This document shows positions 52,392-61,020 of a DNA stretch of 64,000 nucleotides, one piece after another; position 1 is the first letter of the stretch, and the number at the start of each line of letters is the position of its first letter. A program made the position numbers and the translations under genes. The notes beneath the pieces were generated by a model. It was not told the DNA's origin and searched no databases. It saw only the letters and a list, made by a program, of their open reading frames with translations. Source of the DNA: Methylocapsa sp. S129 (GTDB taxonomy: Bacteria > Pseudomonadota > Alphaproteobacteria > Rhizobiales > Beijerinckiaceae); the NCBI RefSeq assembly GCF_009765995.1, contig NZ_LMUI01000011.1, forward strand, positions 634,824 through 698,823, given 5' to 3'.

Positions 52392-53897
52392 CTAGTGGAT
52401 GCTGTGGCCGACGGCGAGTTGCATGATTGTCTCCTCGCTGAAGCTGTCGCGCTCCAGTATCCCCGCGATCGCGCCCTCGTGCATCACAGCCATGCGGTCG
52501 CTGACGCCGATCACCTCCTCCAGATCGCTGGAGATCATCAGGATGGCGACGCCTTTGTCGGCGAGAGCCCGCATCAGCTCGTAGATTTCGGTCTTGGCGC
52601 CGACGTCGACGCCGCGCGTCGGCTCATCGAAGATCAGGACCCTGGGCCGCATGGATAGCCATTTGGCGAGGACGACTTTTTGCTGGTTGCCGCCGGACAG
52701 GGCGCCGACCAACGTTGCGACATCGCGCGTTTTGATGCGTAGCGCTTTGCATTGGGCCGTCGCGTTTCGGTCCTCCCGGCTGCCGCTGATCAAAGCGAAG
52801 CTGGCATAGGACATCAGGTCCGGCAGCGAAATGTTGCTGGCGATGCTGTGCTCAAGGATCAGGCCCGATTGTTTGCGATCCTCTGGAATCAGGTAGATGC
52901 CTCGATCAATGGCGTCGCGAGGATTGGCGATGACGATGGGTTGGCCGGCCAGGACGATTCCGCCGCCGGCGAGCCGATCGATGCCGAAGAGTGCGCGGGC
53001 AAGCTCGGTGCGGCCGGCGCCGATGAGACCGGCAAGGCCGAGGATCTCGCCGCGCCGCAGCGACAGGCTGACGCTGCGTTCAGGATAGGCGGACGTCTTG
53101 AGCGCGACGAGTTCGAGGACGCTCTCGCCTGGCGGCGCTGCGGGCGGCGTATAGAGTTCCTTGAGATCCCGGCCGATCATCAGCCGAATCATGGCGTCAT
53201 GGCGGATCGCCACGCGATCCAGCGCGCCGACGAGGCGTCCATCGCGCAGAACGACGACGCGGTCCACGCATTGCTCGATCTCATTGAGCCGGTGCGAGAT
53301 GAAGATGATCGCGACGCCGCTCGCCTTCAGATCGCCAATGATGTCGAGTAGACGGTTCGTCTCTGAAATGGTGAGGCTCGATGTCGGCTCGTCCATGATG
53401 ACGACCCGGGCGCCGAGCGAAAGCGCCTTGGCGATCTCCAGTTGCTGGCGTTGCGCGATCGAGAGATCGATCACCGGGGTCTCAGGCTTGAAATCGCATC
53501 CGAGGCGTTCAAGTAGCGGACGCACCGAAGCGCGCAGCTTGCGTCGGTCGATAAGGTTCAGCGGACCGCCTATGCGCGGCTCGCGGCCGATGAACACGTT
53601 GGCGGCGGCGTCGAGGTTGTCGAAGAGATTGAGTTCCTGATGCACGAAGGCGATGCCCGCCGCGATCGCATCCTTGACCGTCAGGGACGGACGATCCTGC
53701 CCGTCGAGGCGGATGACGCCCGAACTCGGCGCCACCACGCCGCCAAGAACCTTCATGAGCGTCGATTTTCCGGCGCCGTTTTCGCCGATGAGGCCAACGA
53801 CCTCGCCGGCGGAAACCGCAAGACTGACGTCAGCCAAAGCCTGCACGCCGGGATAGGCCTTGCCGATCCCGATCAGCTCCAGAAATGGCTCCGCCAT
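52392..53897 (-). CDS. Ribose-type sugar ABC transporter ATP-binding protein
   Basis: This 501-residue protein contains two tandem ATPase domains, as in RbsA/AraG/MglA. The N-terminal half has Walker A GENGAGKSTLMKVLGG and signature LSIAQRQQLEIAKALSL with VVIMDEPTSSL. The C-terminal half has a degenerate Walker A (LIGAGRTELARALFG), signature LSGGNQQKVVLAKWL and ILIFDEPTRGVDVGAK-like Walker B. This asymmetry is normal for the family. It energises the permease encoded just downstream. Confidence 0.94.
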   Translation of the reverse strand: MAEPFLELIGIGKAYPGVQALADVSLAVSAGEVVGLIGENGAGKSTLMKVLGGVVAPSSGVIRLDGQDRPSLTVKDAIAAGIAFVHQELNLFDNLDAAANVFIGREPRIGGPLNLIDRRKLRASVRPLLERLGCDFKPETPVIDLSIAQRQQLEIAKALSLGARVVIMDEPTSSLTISETNRLLDIIGDLKASGVAIIFISHRLNEIEQCVDRVVVLRDGRLVGALDRVAIRHDAMIRLMIGRDLKELYTPPAAPPGESVLELVALKTSAYPERSVSLSLRRGEILGLAGLIGAGRTELARALFGIDRLAGGGIVLAGQPIVIANPRDAIDRGIYLIPEDRKQSGLILEHSIASNISLPDLMSYASFALISGSREDRNATAQCKALRIKTRDVATLVGALSGGNQQKVVLAKWLSMRPRVLIFDEPTRGVDVGAKTEIYELMRALADKGVAILMISSDLEEVIGVSDRMAVMHEGAIAGILERDSFSEETIMQLAVGHSIH

Positions 53898-53971
53898 CGT
53901 TCGGTCTCCACGCGGGGAGCCCGCGGTCAGGAACGACGCGGCGCCATGAGCGCCGCGTCAGGCTGGGCCGT

Positions 53972-54925
53972 TCAGCCCTTGCCTTGCAGCTTCTTCAATT
54001 GGGCAGCGTAATCGTCGACGCCAGCCTTGTCGATGACCTTGGTCGGGATGATCATCAGATTGTCCTTCGGAATAAAGGACTTATCGCCCTCCAGGATCTT
54101 CGCCATGTCTTTCATGCCCTGGTAGCCCCATTCGTAGGGCTGTTGCACGACGGTCCCCGCAATGGTGCCTTCCTTGATGCCGCCGAGCGTGATCGGATCG
54201 TCATCGAAGCCGGTGACGGTGATCTTGCCGAGCGCGCCCGATTCCTTCAACGCCTGGTAGATCTGCGGGATGTTGTAGGAATAGATGCCGAGCATGCAGT
54301 CCACGTTGGGGTTCGCGGTCAGCGTGTCCTCGACATTGCGCTTGGCGCGGGCCTGGTCGATGTCGTCGGCGCGCACGTCGACAATCTCGATTTTCGTGCC
54401 CTTGATGGTGTCCTTGATGCCCTGGATGCGTTCGCGCGCATTGTCGGCGCCGGGGAGGCCCACGTAGGCCATGCATTTTCCGCCGTTCGGCAGCGCCTTC
54501 TTCAGGATTTCTCCCACCTGGTTGCCGGCAAGGACATTGCTCGATCCGATATAGGCGAGACGCTTGCTTTTGGGCGCATCGCTGTCGGTGGTGAGAAGAA
54601 GCGTATGGGACGCGACACGGTCGAGCGCGTCGGTCTCGGTCTTCGGATCGACGGCGCTGACCATAATGCCCGCGACGCCGCCCGCGACAAGATCGTCCAT
54701 GAGCCGCTCCTGGATAGCGGCGGCGGATTGCTCGGGATATTTAAACTGGAGATTGTAGTTCGGGAGTTCTTCCTGCGCTTTCTTGACGCCAGCCTCCGCC
54801 GCTTTCCAGAAGTCCGACGCGCCATTGGCGACGAATACGAGCGTCTTCTTGTCGGCGGCCTGCGCGCAGAACACGGTCGATGCAAAAAGCGCAGCCACGG
54901 CGCTCGTGAGCATAAGGTTCTTCAT
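53972..54925 (-). CDS. Ribose-type periplasmic sugar-binding protein
   Basis: This 317-residue periplasmic-binding protein has a signal peptide (MKNLMLTSAVAALFASTVFC AQA, split here for length) and a peripla_BP_4/RbsB fold. Landmarks are LVFVANGASDFWKAAEAGVKK, VAGIMVSAVDPKTETDALDR, NVDCMLGIYSYNIPQIYQAL and ITVTGFDDDPITLGGIKEGT. The residues that would set sugar specificity cannot be assigned by eye. It heads the operon, next to a divergent LacI regulator. Confidence 0.91.
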   Translation of the reverse strand: MKNLMLTSAVAALFASTVFCAQAADKKTLVFVANGASDFWKAAEAGVKKAQEELPNYNLQFKYPEQSAAAIQERLMDDLVAGGVAGIMVSAVDPKTETDALDRVASHTLLLTTDSDAPKSKRLAYIGSSNVLAGNQVGEILKKALPNGGKCMAYVGLPGADNARERIQGIKDTIKGTKIEIVDVRADDIDQARAKRNVEDTLTANPNVDCMLGIYSYNIPQIYQALKESGALGKITVTGFDDDPITLGGIKEGTIAGTVVQQPYEWGYQGMKDMAKILEGDKSFIPKDNLMIIPTKVIDKAGVDDYAAQLKKLQGKG

Positions 54926-55019
54926 TATTTCCTCCGCTGGGGTCTTTTATTTTGGGTTGCGGCGGCCGCCGCGCGCCATTTTGGGGCGCTGCGTTTCGTT
55001 CGGCCGCTTGCCATCAAAG

Positions 55020-55034
55020 TCACATCGATGGTGA
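55020..55034. promoter_or_regulatory. Candidate LacI-family operator TCAC-N7-GTGA
   Basis: TCAC at 55020-55023 and GTGA at 55031-55034 are inverted, with ATCGATG between, within the 225-base gap between the sugar-binding-protein gene and the LacI gene. The A+T-rich stretch to 55140 probably carries promoters in both directions. Assignment to the neighbouring regulator is inference. Confidence 0.4.
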
Positions 55035-55150
55035 TATTTGTCAATAATCGAGACGAGATTAAATGTCTGCCCTCAGTTCGACATAGGTTTTTCAATGGTT
55101 TAAATGTGGTAATATGCGCATAAGAAAATAGGGACGAAACGGCTGACGGC

Positions 55151-56239
55151 ATGAGCAGGGCTTCTGGCGACGTGGAGAGGGATGGACGCAACGGCGCGAC
55201 CAAAGGCGCGCGCGGCCCGACTATGACCGACGTCGCCGCCGCCGCAGGGGTTTCGCAGACAACCGTGTCGCTCGTGCTCAACGAAGCAGAAGGCGCGCGG
55301 CTTCTCGATCAGACGCGCGAGCGGGTGCTGGAGGCGGCGCGGACGCTTGGCTATCGACTGATGAAGCGCGGCGCGCCGGCGCAGTCGATCGCTGGCGCGA
55401 CCGCGATCGGCTTTGTCGTCAACGAAATGTCGACCGATCCATGGACCGCCATCGCGATGGACGGCGCCCGCGAGAAGGCGTGGGAGCATGGGCTGACGAT
55501 CAGCGCCGCGGTGACGCGCGGCGACGCCGAGATGGAACAGGCCGTTCTCGCCCAGATGGCCGCCCAACCTCTTCTGGGCCTCATCTACGGCACAATCCAC
55601 ACGCAGCGCGTCACGCCGCCCCCAGCGCTGAGCCGCATTCCAACCATTCTGCTCAATTGCTACGCCGCCGATCGCTCCCTGCCTTCGATCGTTCCCAGCG
55701 AGGTCGCAGGCGGACATACGGCGGTGCGGCGGCTTCTGCGCGCCGGCCATCGTCGCATCGGATTCATCATGGGAGAGGCGCTGATGGACGCCTCGCGCGA
55801 CCGGCTAAAGGGATATCGCCACGCGCTCGCTGGCGCCGACCTCCCCTTCGACCCAGACCTTGTCAAGCCTGGCAATTGGGAGCCGTCCGCCGGCTACGAG
55901 CAGACGTTCGCGCTGATGCGGCTCGCCGCTCCTCCAACGGCGATCTTCTGCGCGAACGATCTGATGGCGGTCGGCTCTATCGAGGCGCTGAGGGAGCTGG
56001 GGCGGCGCATTCCCGAGGATGTCGCGGTGGTCGGCTACGACGATCGCGAGCTTGCCCAGTTCACGCATCCGCCGCTCACCACGGTCTTGTTGCCGCATTT
56101 CGAAATGGGCGCGCAAGCCGCCGCCTATCTGATCGATCACGCGGGGCGGCCCCCGCTCCGTCCGCCGCAAATCAAAATCGAATGCCCGCTCATCGAACGC
56201 AAATCGGTGGGGCCATCGCTCAGCGAGTTCGAGATCTGA
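55151..56239 (+). CDS. LacI-family transcriptional regulator
   Basis: This 362-residue repressor has an N-terminal helix-turn-helix and hinge (about residues 24-75; TMTDVAAAAGVSQTTVSLVL, then RVLEAARTLGYRL). The periplasmic-binding-protein-like effector domain follows (IGFVVNEMSTDPWTAIAMDG, RRIGFIMGEALMDASRDRLK, FCANDLMAVGSIEALRELG and VAVVGYDDRELAQFTHPPLT). It is divergent from the sugar ABC operon and almost certainly controls it, with the transported sugar or its product as inducer. Confidence 0.93.
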   Translation: MSRASGDVERDGRNGATKGARGPTMTDVAAAAGVSQTTVSLVLNEAEGARLLDQTRERVLEAARTLGYRLMKRGAPAQSIAGATAIGFVVNEMSTDPWTAIAMDGAREKAWEHGLTISAAVTRGDAEMEQAVLAQMAAQPLLGLIYGTIHTQRVTPPPALSRIPTILLNCYAADRSLPSIVPSEVAGGHTAVRRLLRAGHRRIGFIMGEALMDASRDRLKGYRHALAGADLPFDPDLVKPGNWEPSAGYEQTFALMRLAAPPTAIFCANDLMAVGSIEALRELGRRIPEDVAVVGYDDRELAQFTHPPLTTVLLPHFEMGAQAAAYLIDHAGRPPLRPPQIKIECPLIERKSVGPSLSEFEI

Positions 56240-56346
56240 GCCGTCGGCGACGGCGCCGCGTGGGGCTCCAGTAGGCGACGCGCCTCAGAGCTGGTAGGTT
56301 AAGGGCGCTATCGGTCGATTGGCGCCATCCAAACAAGGGAGACGAC

Positions 56347-56838
56347 ATGCCTGCGCCATGGCCTCGCCTCGCTCTCGTCGGCCTGCTCGGCGCCCTCCCC
56401 ACAGCGGCCCAGGCGCAATTGCTCACGCATCGGGACCTGTCCTATTCCATCGCTAAAACAATTGCGGAAACGGCGATCGAGAGTTGCGCCGCGAAAGGCT
56501 TTCGCGTTTCCGCGGTCGTCGTCGATCGCGACGGCGATACGATCGTCGCGCTGCGCGGCGACAACGCCAGCCCGCACACGATGGAGAATGCGCGGCGCAA
56601 GGCCTATACCGCGAACAGTTTCCGCACATCGACCGCCGAATATTCCAAACGATTCGCCAATAACGAGCCGCTCGTCCATCAGCAGGTGACGCTGCCCAAC
56701 GTGATCGCCATTCCGGGCGGCCTGCCGGTCAAGGTCGGCGATGACGTGATCGGCGGCGTCGGCGTCTCCGGCTCGCCGGGAGTCGATGAGCCTTGCGTTC
56801 AGGCCGGGTTGGATAAGGTGGCGGACCAGCTTAATTGA
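56347..56838 (+). CDS. Secreted GlcG/HbpS-type protein
   Basis: This 163-residue protein has a signal peptide (about 1-23, ending AAQAQ) and then the GlcG/HbpS fold: AIESCAAKGFRVSAVVVDRDGDTIVALRGDNASPH, split across two motifs, and ALPNVIAIPGGLPVKVGDDV-type segment ending IGGVGVSGSPGVDEPCVQAG. Homologues include haem-binding HbpS and the accessory GlcG. With its export signal it probably acts in the periplasm. It follows the LacI gene on the same strand by about 107 bases but may not be related to it. Confidence 0.82.
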   Translation: MPAPWPRLALVGLLGALPTAAQAQLLTHRDLSYSIAKTIAETAIESCAAKGFRVSAVVVDRDGDTIVALRGDNASPHTMENARRKAYTANSFRTSTAEYSKRFANNEPLVHQQVTLPNVIAIPGGLPVKVGDDVIGGVGVSGSPGVDEPCVQAGLDKVADQLN

Positions 56839-56905
56839 GCGCGTACGATACGACCCCAATCATTGAACGCTCGGGAGTTGGCCCAGCGACACGCGAAATT
56901 AGATT

Positions 56906-57673
56906 TCAAGGGCTGTTCGTGGGCGCGCGCCACACCAACAGGCGCCGCTCCGCGATATCGAGCGCAAGAGCGCCGACGAACCCCAACGCGCCGAGCAGGA
57001 TGACGCCGGCGAACAGGTCGGGCGAACGGAAGTAGCGCGCGGCGAGCAGCACCCATTGACCCAGTCCGTCCAGCCCCGCGATCATTTCGCAGACGACGGC
57101 GAGGATGAGCGCCACGGTCAGGCCAAGGCGCAGGCCTGCCAGGATGTCGGGCAGGGCTGAGGGCAAGGCGATCTTGGCGATGACCTGCCAGCGCGAAAGA
57201 TGGAGCGCGCGGGCGACCTCATACAATCTCGGTTCGACGGCGGCGAAGCCATGGACGGTCGACAGCAGCATCGGCCAGATCGCGCCGAAGGCGATAACGC
57301 CCAGCGCCATCGCCGGGCTGAACCCGAAGATCGCGATGGCGAGCGGAATGACGGCGGAGGCGGGGAGCGGGCGTAAGAACTCCAACGTCGGCCCGACATA
57401 GGCGCGCATGAAGCGCGACGAGCCGATCAAGGCCCCGAGCACAACCCCCGCGATGGAGGCGACGAGCCAGCCTTCCAGCATATGTTCGATCGTGCCGGCG
57501 AGCTTGGTTGCCAGATTGCTCGCGACCATGCCGTGAACGAGCGCCGCCCAGGCGCGATCAGGCCCCGGAAGGAAAACCGGAGAAACCAATTTGAAATCGG
57601 CGACGATCTGCCAAATCGCGACAAAGCCCGCGGTGACGGCGAGGCTCGCGAGGCGCCACAGGAGCGCTTTCAT
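56906..57673 (-). CDS. Nitrate/sulfonate/taurine-type ABC permease (second)
   Basis: This 255-residue permease has five to six helices of the SsuC/TauC type. The coupling loop is EVARALHLSRWQVIAKIALPSALPDILAGLRLG, seen in two parts. The ATG at 57673 overlaps the stop of the preceding permease gene (ATGA). The frame is open upstream, but that part runs inside the other permease in a different frame. Together with the first permease it forms a two-component membrane channel rather than the usual homodimer. Confidence 0.9.
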   Translation of the reverse strand: MKALLWRLASLAVTAGFVAIWQIVADFKLVSPVFLPGPDRAWAALVHGMVASNLATKLAGTIEHMLEGWLVASIAGVVLGALIGSSRFMRAYVGPTLEFLRPLPASAVIPLAIAIFGFSPAMALGVIAFGAIWPMLLSTVHGFAAVEPRLYEVARALHLSRWQVIAKIALPSALPDILAGLRLGLTVALILAVVCEMIAGLDGLGQWVLLAARYFRSPDLFAGVILLGALGFVGALALDIAERRLLVWRAPTNSP

Positions 57674-58428
57674 CTGATGTCTCCGACAAGCGCCGCGCGG
57701 CCGAACAAGCGCTGCTGGGCGAAGACGAGCAGGATGTTGAGCGCGAAGCCGACGATGCCGATCCATAGGAGATAGGCGAGCATCAACTCCGGCCGCAAGG
57801 CCTGGCCCGCGGTCATCAGGCCGGCGCCCAACCCGAGAGGATTGATCGCGATTTCGATCGTCACCGCGACGATCAGCGCGAAACCGGCGGCGAGGCGAAA
57901 GGCGACGAAGATGCGCGGCAGCGCGGCGGGAACGATGATTTTGGCGACGCGCGCGGGAAAGCTCAGACGCAATGCCTGCGCGACCTCGATCAGGCGCGGC
58001 TCGACGCCCGCGACGGCGGAGCGGGTCAGCAGCAGCACGGGCCATGTCGAAGCATAGGCGACGATCGCGATCTCCAGCCGGTAGCCAAAGCCGAGCGCCA
58101 CCAGCGCGACGGGCGCCAGCGCGACAGACGGGATCGGACGGATCAGCTCCAGCGTGACTTCCATCAGGCGATTGAGCGCGCCGACGCTGCCCAGAAGGAT
58201 GCCGAGCGCGAGCCCGATGGCGCCGCCGATCGCAAGGCCGCCGAAGGCGCTCGCCAAAGTGTCGCGCGTGGCGAGGAGCAACGAACCGTCGGCGAGCGCG
58301 CCGACGAACGCGACCAAGACTTCGCTTGGCGGCGCGATGCTGTCGCTCGGTCCGCCGGCGCGCGCGCCGATTTCCGCCAGGATGATGAGGCAGACCGGCA
58401 GAACGAAAGCGCGTCCGTCCAGCCTCAT
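57670..58428 (-). CDS. Nitrate/sulfonate/taurine-type ABC permease (first)
   Basis: This 252-residue permease is homologous to its neighbour. It has a signal-like first helix, SAFGGLAIGGAIGLALGILLGS and the coupling loop EVAQALRLSFPARVAKIIVP. It overlaps the ATPase gene by four bases at its 5' end and the second permease by four at its 3' end. Two different permeases suggest a heterodimeric channel. The substrate is unknown and is set by the binding protein encoded first in the operon. Confidence 0.9.
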   Translation of the reverse strand: MRLDGRAFVLPVCLIILAEIGARAGGPSDSIAPPSEVLVAFVGALADGSLLLATRDTLASAFGGLAIGGAIGLALGILLGSVGALNRLMEVTLELIRPIPSVALAPVALVALGFGYRLEIAIVAYASTWPVLLLTRSAVAGVEPRLIEVAQALRLSFPARVAKIIVPAALPRIFVAFRLAAGFALIVAVTIEIAINPLGLGAGLMTAGQALRPELMLAYLLWIGIVGFALNILLVFAQQRLFGRAALVGDIR

Positions 58429-59210
58429 CGCTCGGCGCTCTTGATGAATTCGTAGAGTTCGCGCCGTAACCGCAGGAATTCCGGATCCTCGCGTGTCGCG
58501 ATCTGGTCGCGCGGGCGCGGCAGATCGATTTTCAATTCAATGCCGATGCGGCCGGGATGCGGCAGCAGGCCGATGACGCGGTCGCCGACATAGATCGCCT
58601 CTTCGAGATCATGCGTGACGAACAGAACGGTCGCGCCGGTCGTCCTCACGATCTGCAGCATTTCGTCCTGCAATTCCTGCCGCGTCATCGCATCGAGCGC
58701 GCCGAACGGCTCGTCCATCATCAGCGCGGCGGGCTCCTGGGCGAGGCAGCGGGCGATCTGCAGGCGCTGTTGCATGCCGCCCGACATTTGCGAGGGATAT
58801 TTGTCGGCATGATGGGGCAGGCCGACTTTGGCGAGCAGAGCGTCGATGCGCGCGGCGCGCTCCGCGCGCGGCGTTCCCACCGCTTCAAGCGCGAGCGAGA
58901 CGTTGCCGGCGGCCGTGCGCCACGGCAAGAGCGCCTTGCCATAGTCCTGGAACACGATCGCGACGTCGCGGCGCGGCCCGAGGATAGGGGCGCCGTCGAA
59001 AGCGACGCCGCCGCCGGTCGGGGCGAGCAGGCCCGTCGCGATGCGCAACGCCGTCGTCTTGCCGCAGCCCGACGGGCCGACGAGGCAGACGATCTCGCCG
59101 CGCATGATTTCAAGATCGATCGCCTCGAGGATCTTACGGTCGGAAAAAGAAAGATCGACTTTGGAAAAGCGAATGAGCGCCTCACCGGCGCGGCAGGAAC
59201 CCTTGTTCAC
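58425..59210 (-). CDS. ABC transporter ATP-binding protein (SsuB/TauB type)
   Basis: This 261-residue ATPase has Walker A LVGPSGCGKTTALRIATGLL, Q-loop VFQDYGKALLPWRTAAGN, signature MSGGMQQRLQIARCLAQEP and Walker B LMMDEPFGALD, with the H-loop in VLFVTHDLEEAIYVGD. It overlaps the GntR gene and the first permease gene by ATGA at each end. It powers the two permeases. Confidence 0.94.
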   Translation of the reverse strand: MNKGSCRAGEALIRFSKVDLSFSDRKILEAIDLEIMRGEIVCLVGPSGCGKTTALRIATGLLAPTGGGVAFDGAPILGPRRDVAIVFQDYGKALLPWRTAAGNVSLALEAVGTPRAERAARIDALLAKVGLPHHADKYPSQMSGGMQQRLQIARCLAQEPAALMMDEPFGALDAMTRQELQDEMLQIVRTTGATVLFVTHDLEEAIYVGDRVIGLLPHPGRIGIELKIDLPRPRDQIATREDPEFLRLRRELYEFIKSAER

Positions 59211-59926
59211 TGGCCTTCTCCGCGCGAATCCCGATCGGCAGTTTCGGGATAGACCAGCGCCAGCGTCGAGGTGAGATGGGCGGCGAGGTTGGCCTGCGCC
59301 TTGGCGCTTTGCCGTGTGATGACGAGATCGGCGAGGCGTCGGTGACTGTCGACGAATTCGCCGCCTTCCTCGAACGTGCGCATCATGATGCGGCGATAGC
59401 GATAGGCCTGATCATAGAGATCGGAATGGGCGGCGAGCATGCGAGGCGAACCGCATTGCGCGATCAACGTGGTATGGAAGCCTTTATGCAGCGCATCGAA
59501 TTCAGGACTTCCCTCACGCAATCCCTCGCTGTTCTGCTCGGCGTAGCGACGCAAACGATGCAGCGCGGCGACGATCGCCCCTTCCCAGGCGCCGTCGCCT
59601 CGCTCCATGCTTTCGCGCAAGGCCTCGCATTCGATCAAGACGCGGAGGCGCGTGATGTCTTTGAGATCGCCGCGCGAGATTTCACTGACGCGGAATCCGC
59701 GCTGACCGATCGCGACGATCAAGCCGCGGGCGATCAGCCGCGACAGCCCTTCGCGCACCGGCGTGGCGCCGATGCTATAATGGGCCGCAAGATCGGCGAT
59801 GGCGAGGCGTGAGCCGGGCGCATGGACGCCCGATACGATGTCCGCCTCCACAAGCGCCGCCGCCCGCTCGCTCAGCGTATCGCCCGCCGGTTTCTCGATT
59901 GGCGATGCGCCGAGGTTCAGAATCAT
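59207..59926 (-). CDS. GntR-family (FadR/FCD-type) regulator within the transporter operon
   Basis: This 239-residue regulator begins MILNLGASPIEKPAGDTL. It has a winged helix (about residues 18-85; IADLAAHYSIGATPVREGLS, LIVAIGQRGFRVSEI) and a C-terminal all-helical FCD domain with DLKDITRLRVLIECEALRE, DALHKGFHTTLIAQ and DSHRRLADLV, including the metal-ligand-type His/Asp pattern. ATG 59926 overlaps the stop of the binding-protein gene by ATGA. The frame is open 72 bases upstream but runs inside that gene. Sitting inside the operon, it is translated with the transporter and may repress its own promoter. Confidence 0.9.
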   Translation of the reverse strand: MILNLGASPIEKPAGDTLSERAAALVEADIVSGVHAPGSRLAIADLAAHYSIGATPVREGLSRLIARGLIVAIGQRGFRVSEISRGDLKDITRLRVLIECEALRESMERGDGAWEGAIVAALHRLRRYAEQNSEGLREGSPEFDALHKGFHTTLIAQCGSPRMLAAHSDLYDQAYRYRRIMMRTFEEGGEFVDSHRRLADLVITRQSAKAQANLAAHLTSTLALVYPETADRDSRGEGQ

Positions 59927-60879
59927 GGGAACACAAGTTTCGACGGGTCGATCTGGCTCTGTAGCAGATTCTGCTGCTTCATCACGTCGAGCCACCACGC
60001 CAATTGATCGGACTTCAATTCGGGCGCCGCGAGATTGGGACGGTTCAACCTGACGATTTCGAGGGGCTGCTTGGTGAAATTGGCAATCGATACGCTCGCC
60101 TTCTCGCGGTCATTGTTGACGATATCGGCGGCCTCGGCGATCGCGGCGCGGAAATTGGCGATCGCCTCGGGATTCTTCTCCGCGTAGGCGCGTGCGGCGA
60201 CATAGGAGATGATCGGTTCGGTGCGGGCGAGTTCGGCGGCGTAATGGGCGGCGACATAGCCCGTGCCGGCTTTCGTCATCCGGGTGACGAAAGGCTCGGC
60301 CGTCAGCACCGCGTCGACGGCGCCGGATTTCAGCGTGTCGCTCATCGTCGGGAAGGTCACTTCGACGAAGTTCACCGACTTCGGATCGACGCCCTTTTCC
60401 ACGAGCCATTTGACGAACAGAACTTGCAGGAACGCGCCAATGCCCGGCGCGCCGACTTTCTTGCCGACGAAATCCTTGGCCTCTTTCAGCGTCGTCCCGT
60501 TGCGCGCGAAAGCGGCGACGGCCTCGTTGGCGATAGGATCCATGCGCGAAGCGCCCTCGACCGCGACGAGATCGAGCCCGCCGTCGACCGCCTGCAGGAA
60601 GACCGATTCGGTCGGTCCGCCGATCTGAATGGAATCGGACAGGATGGCGGCCGGGATCGTCGAATTGATGCCGATCCGCACCATCTGCGCGTCGAGCCCG
60701 TGCTTGGTGAAAATTCCCTGGTCGACCGCCACCATCGCCGAGGCGCAGTCGCTGGTCGCGGTGCAGCCGATCGCAATTTTCGTCTGGGCGCGCGCGGGAA
60801 CGCTGAACGCGGCAAGCGCGACGGCGCTCAAGAAAAGGCGCGCCCACGGGCGCGCGGCGCTTTGCGAAATACGATTCAT
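59923..60879 (-). CDS. NMT1/SsuA-type periplasmic substrate-binding protein
   Basis: This 318-residue protein has a signal peptide (cleavage near VPARAQ) and the SsuA/TauA/NMT1 binding fold: ASAMVAVDQGIFTKHGLDAQ, IQIGGPTESVFLQAVDGGLD, VGKKVGAPGIGAFLQVLFVKW and AVDAVLTAEPFVTRM. ATG 60879 follows agggagg. A possible upstream ATG at 60906 lacks such a site. It is the first gene of the five-gene unit and lies opposite the hydrolase genes, with a 141-base promoter region between. The ligand is unknown. The neighbouring hydrolases suggest an organic acid or amide. Confidence 0.9.
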   Translation of the reverse strand: MNRISQSAARPWARLFLSAVALAAFSVPARAQTKIAIGCTATSDCASAMVAVDQGIFTKHGLDAQMVRIGINSTIPAAILSDSIQIGGPTESVFLQAVDGGLDLVAVEGASRMDPIANEAVAAFARNGTTLKEAKDFVGKKVGAPGIGAFLQVLFVKWLVEKGVDPKSVNFVEVTFPTMSDTLKSGAVDAVLTAEPFVTRMTKAGTGYVAAHYAAELARTEPIISYVAARAYAEKNPEAIANFRAAIAEAADIVNNDREKASVSIANFTKQPLEIVRLNRPNLAAPELKSDQLAWWLDVMKQQNLLQSQIDPSKLVFP

Positions 60880-60916
60880 GAACGCCTCCCTGAAGGGCTC
60901 GATCATCCGGCCCTTT

Positions 60917-60999
60917 TAAATCGACAAAAAACTAAACCATATATTTTTTTTGGACGCAAGGCTTGTAAATCGATAAAAAATGAAATCATATATATTTTT
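60917..60999. promoter_or_regulatory. 49-bp-spaced direct repeat in A+T-rich divergent promoter
   Basis: Two similar 34-base segments start at 60917 and 60966. Each begins TAAATCGA, continues with an A run, then AAACCATATA or AAATCATATA, and ends in a T run. Differences are few. The region is strikingly A+T-rich against its GC-rich surroundings and separates the transporter operon from the hydrolase genes. The CATATATxTTT core is nearly palindromic. It is a good candidate for a paired GntR operator with promoters on both sides. Confidence 0.62.
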
Positions 61000-61020
61000 G
61001 AAACAACAAGGGAGGCCAAA

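Noticed and set aside
60004-61020. Upstream extension of the FAH-family frame (667 residues)
   Set aside because: It is antisense to the binding-protein gene. The agggagg site and family-like start are at 61021.
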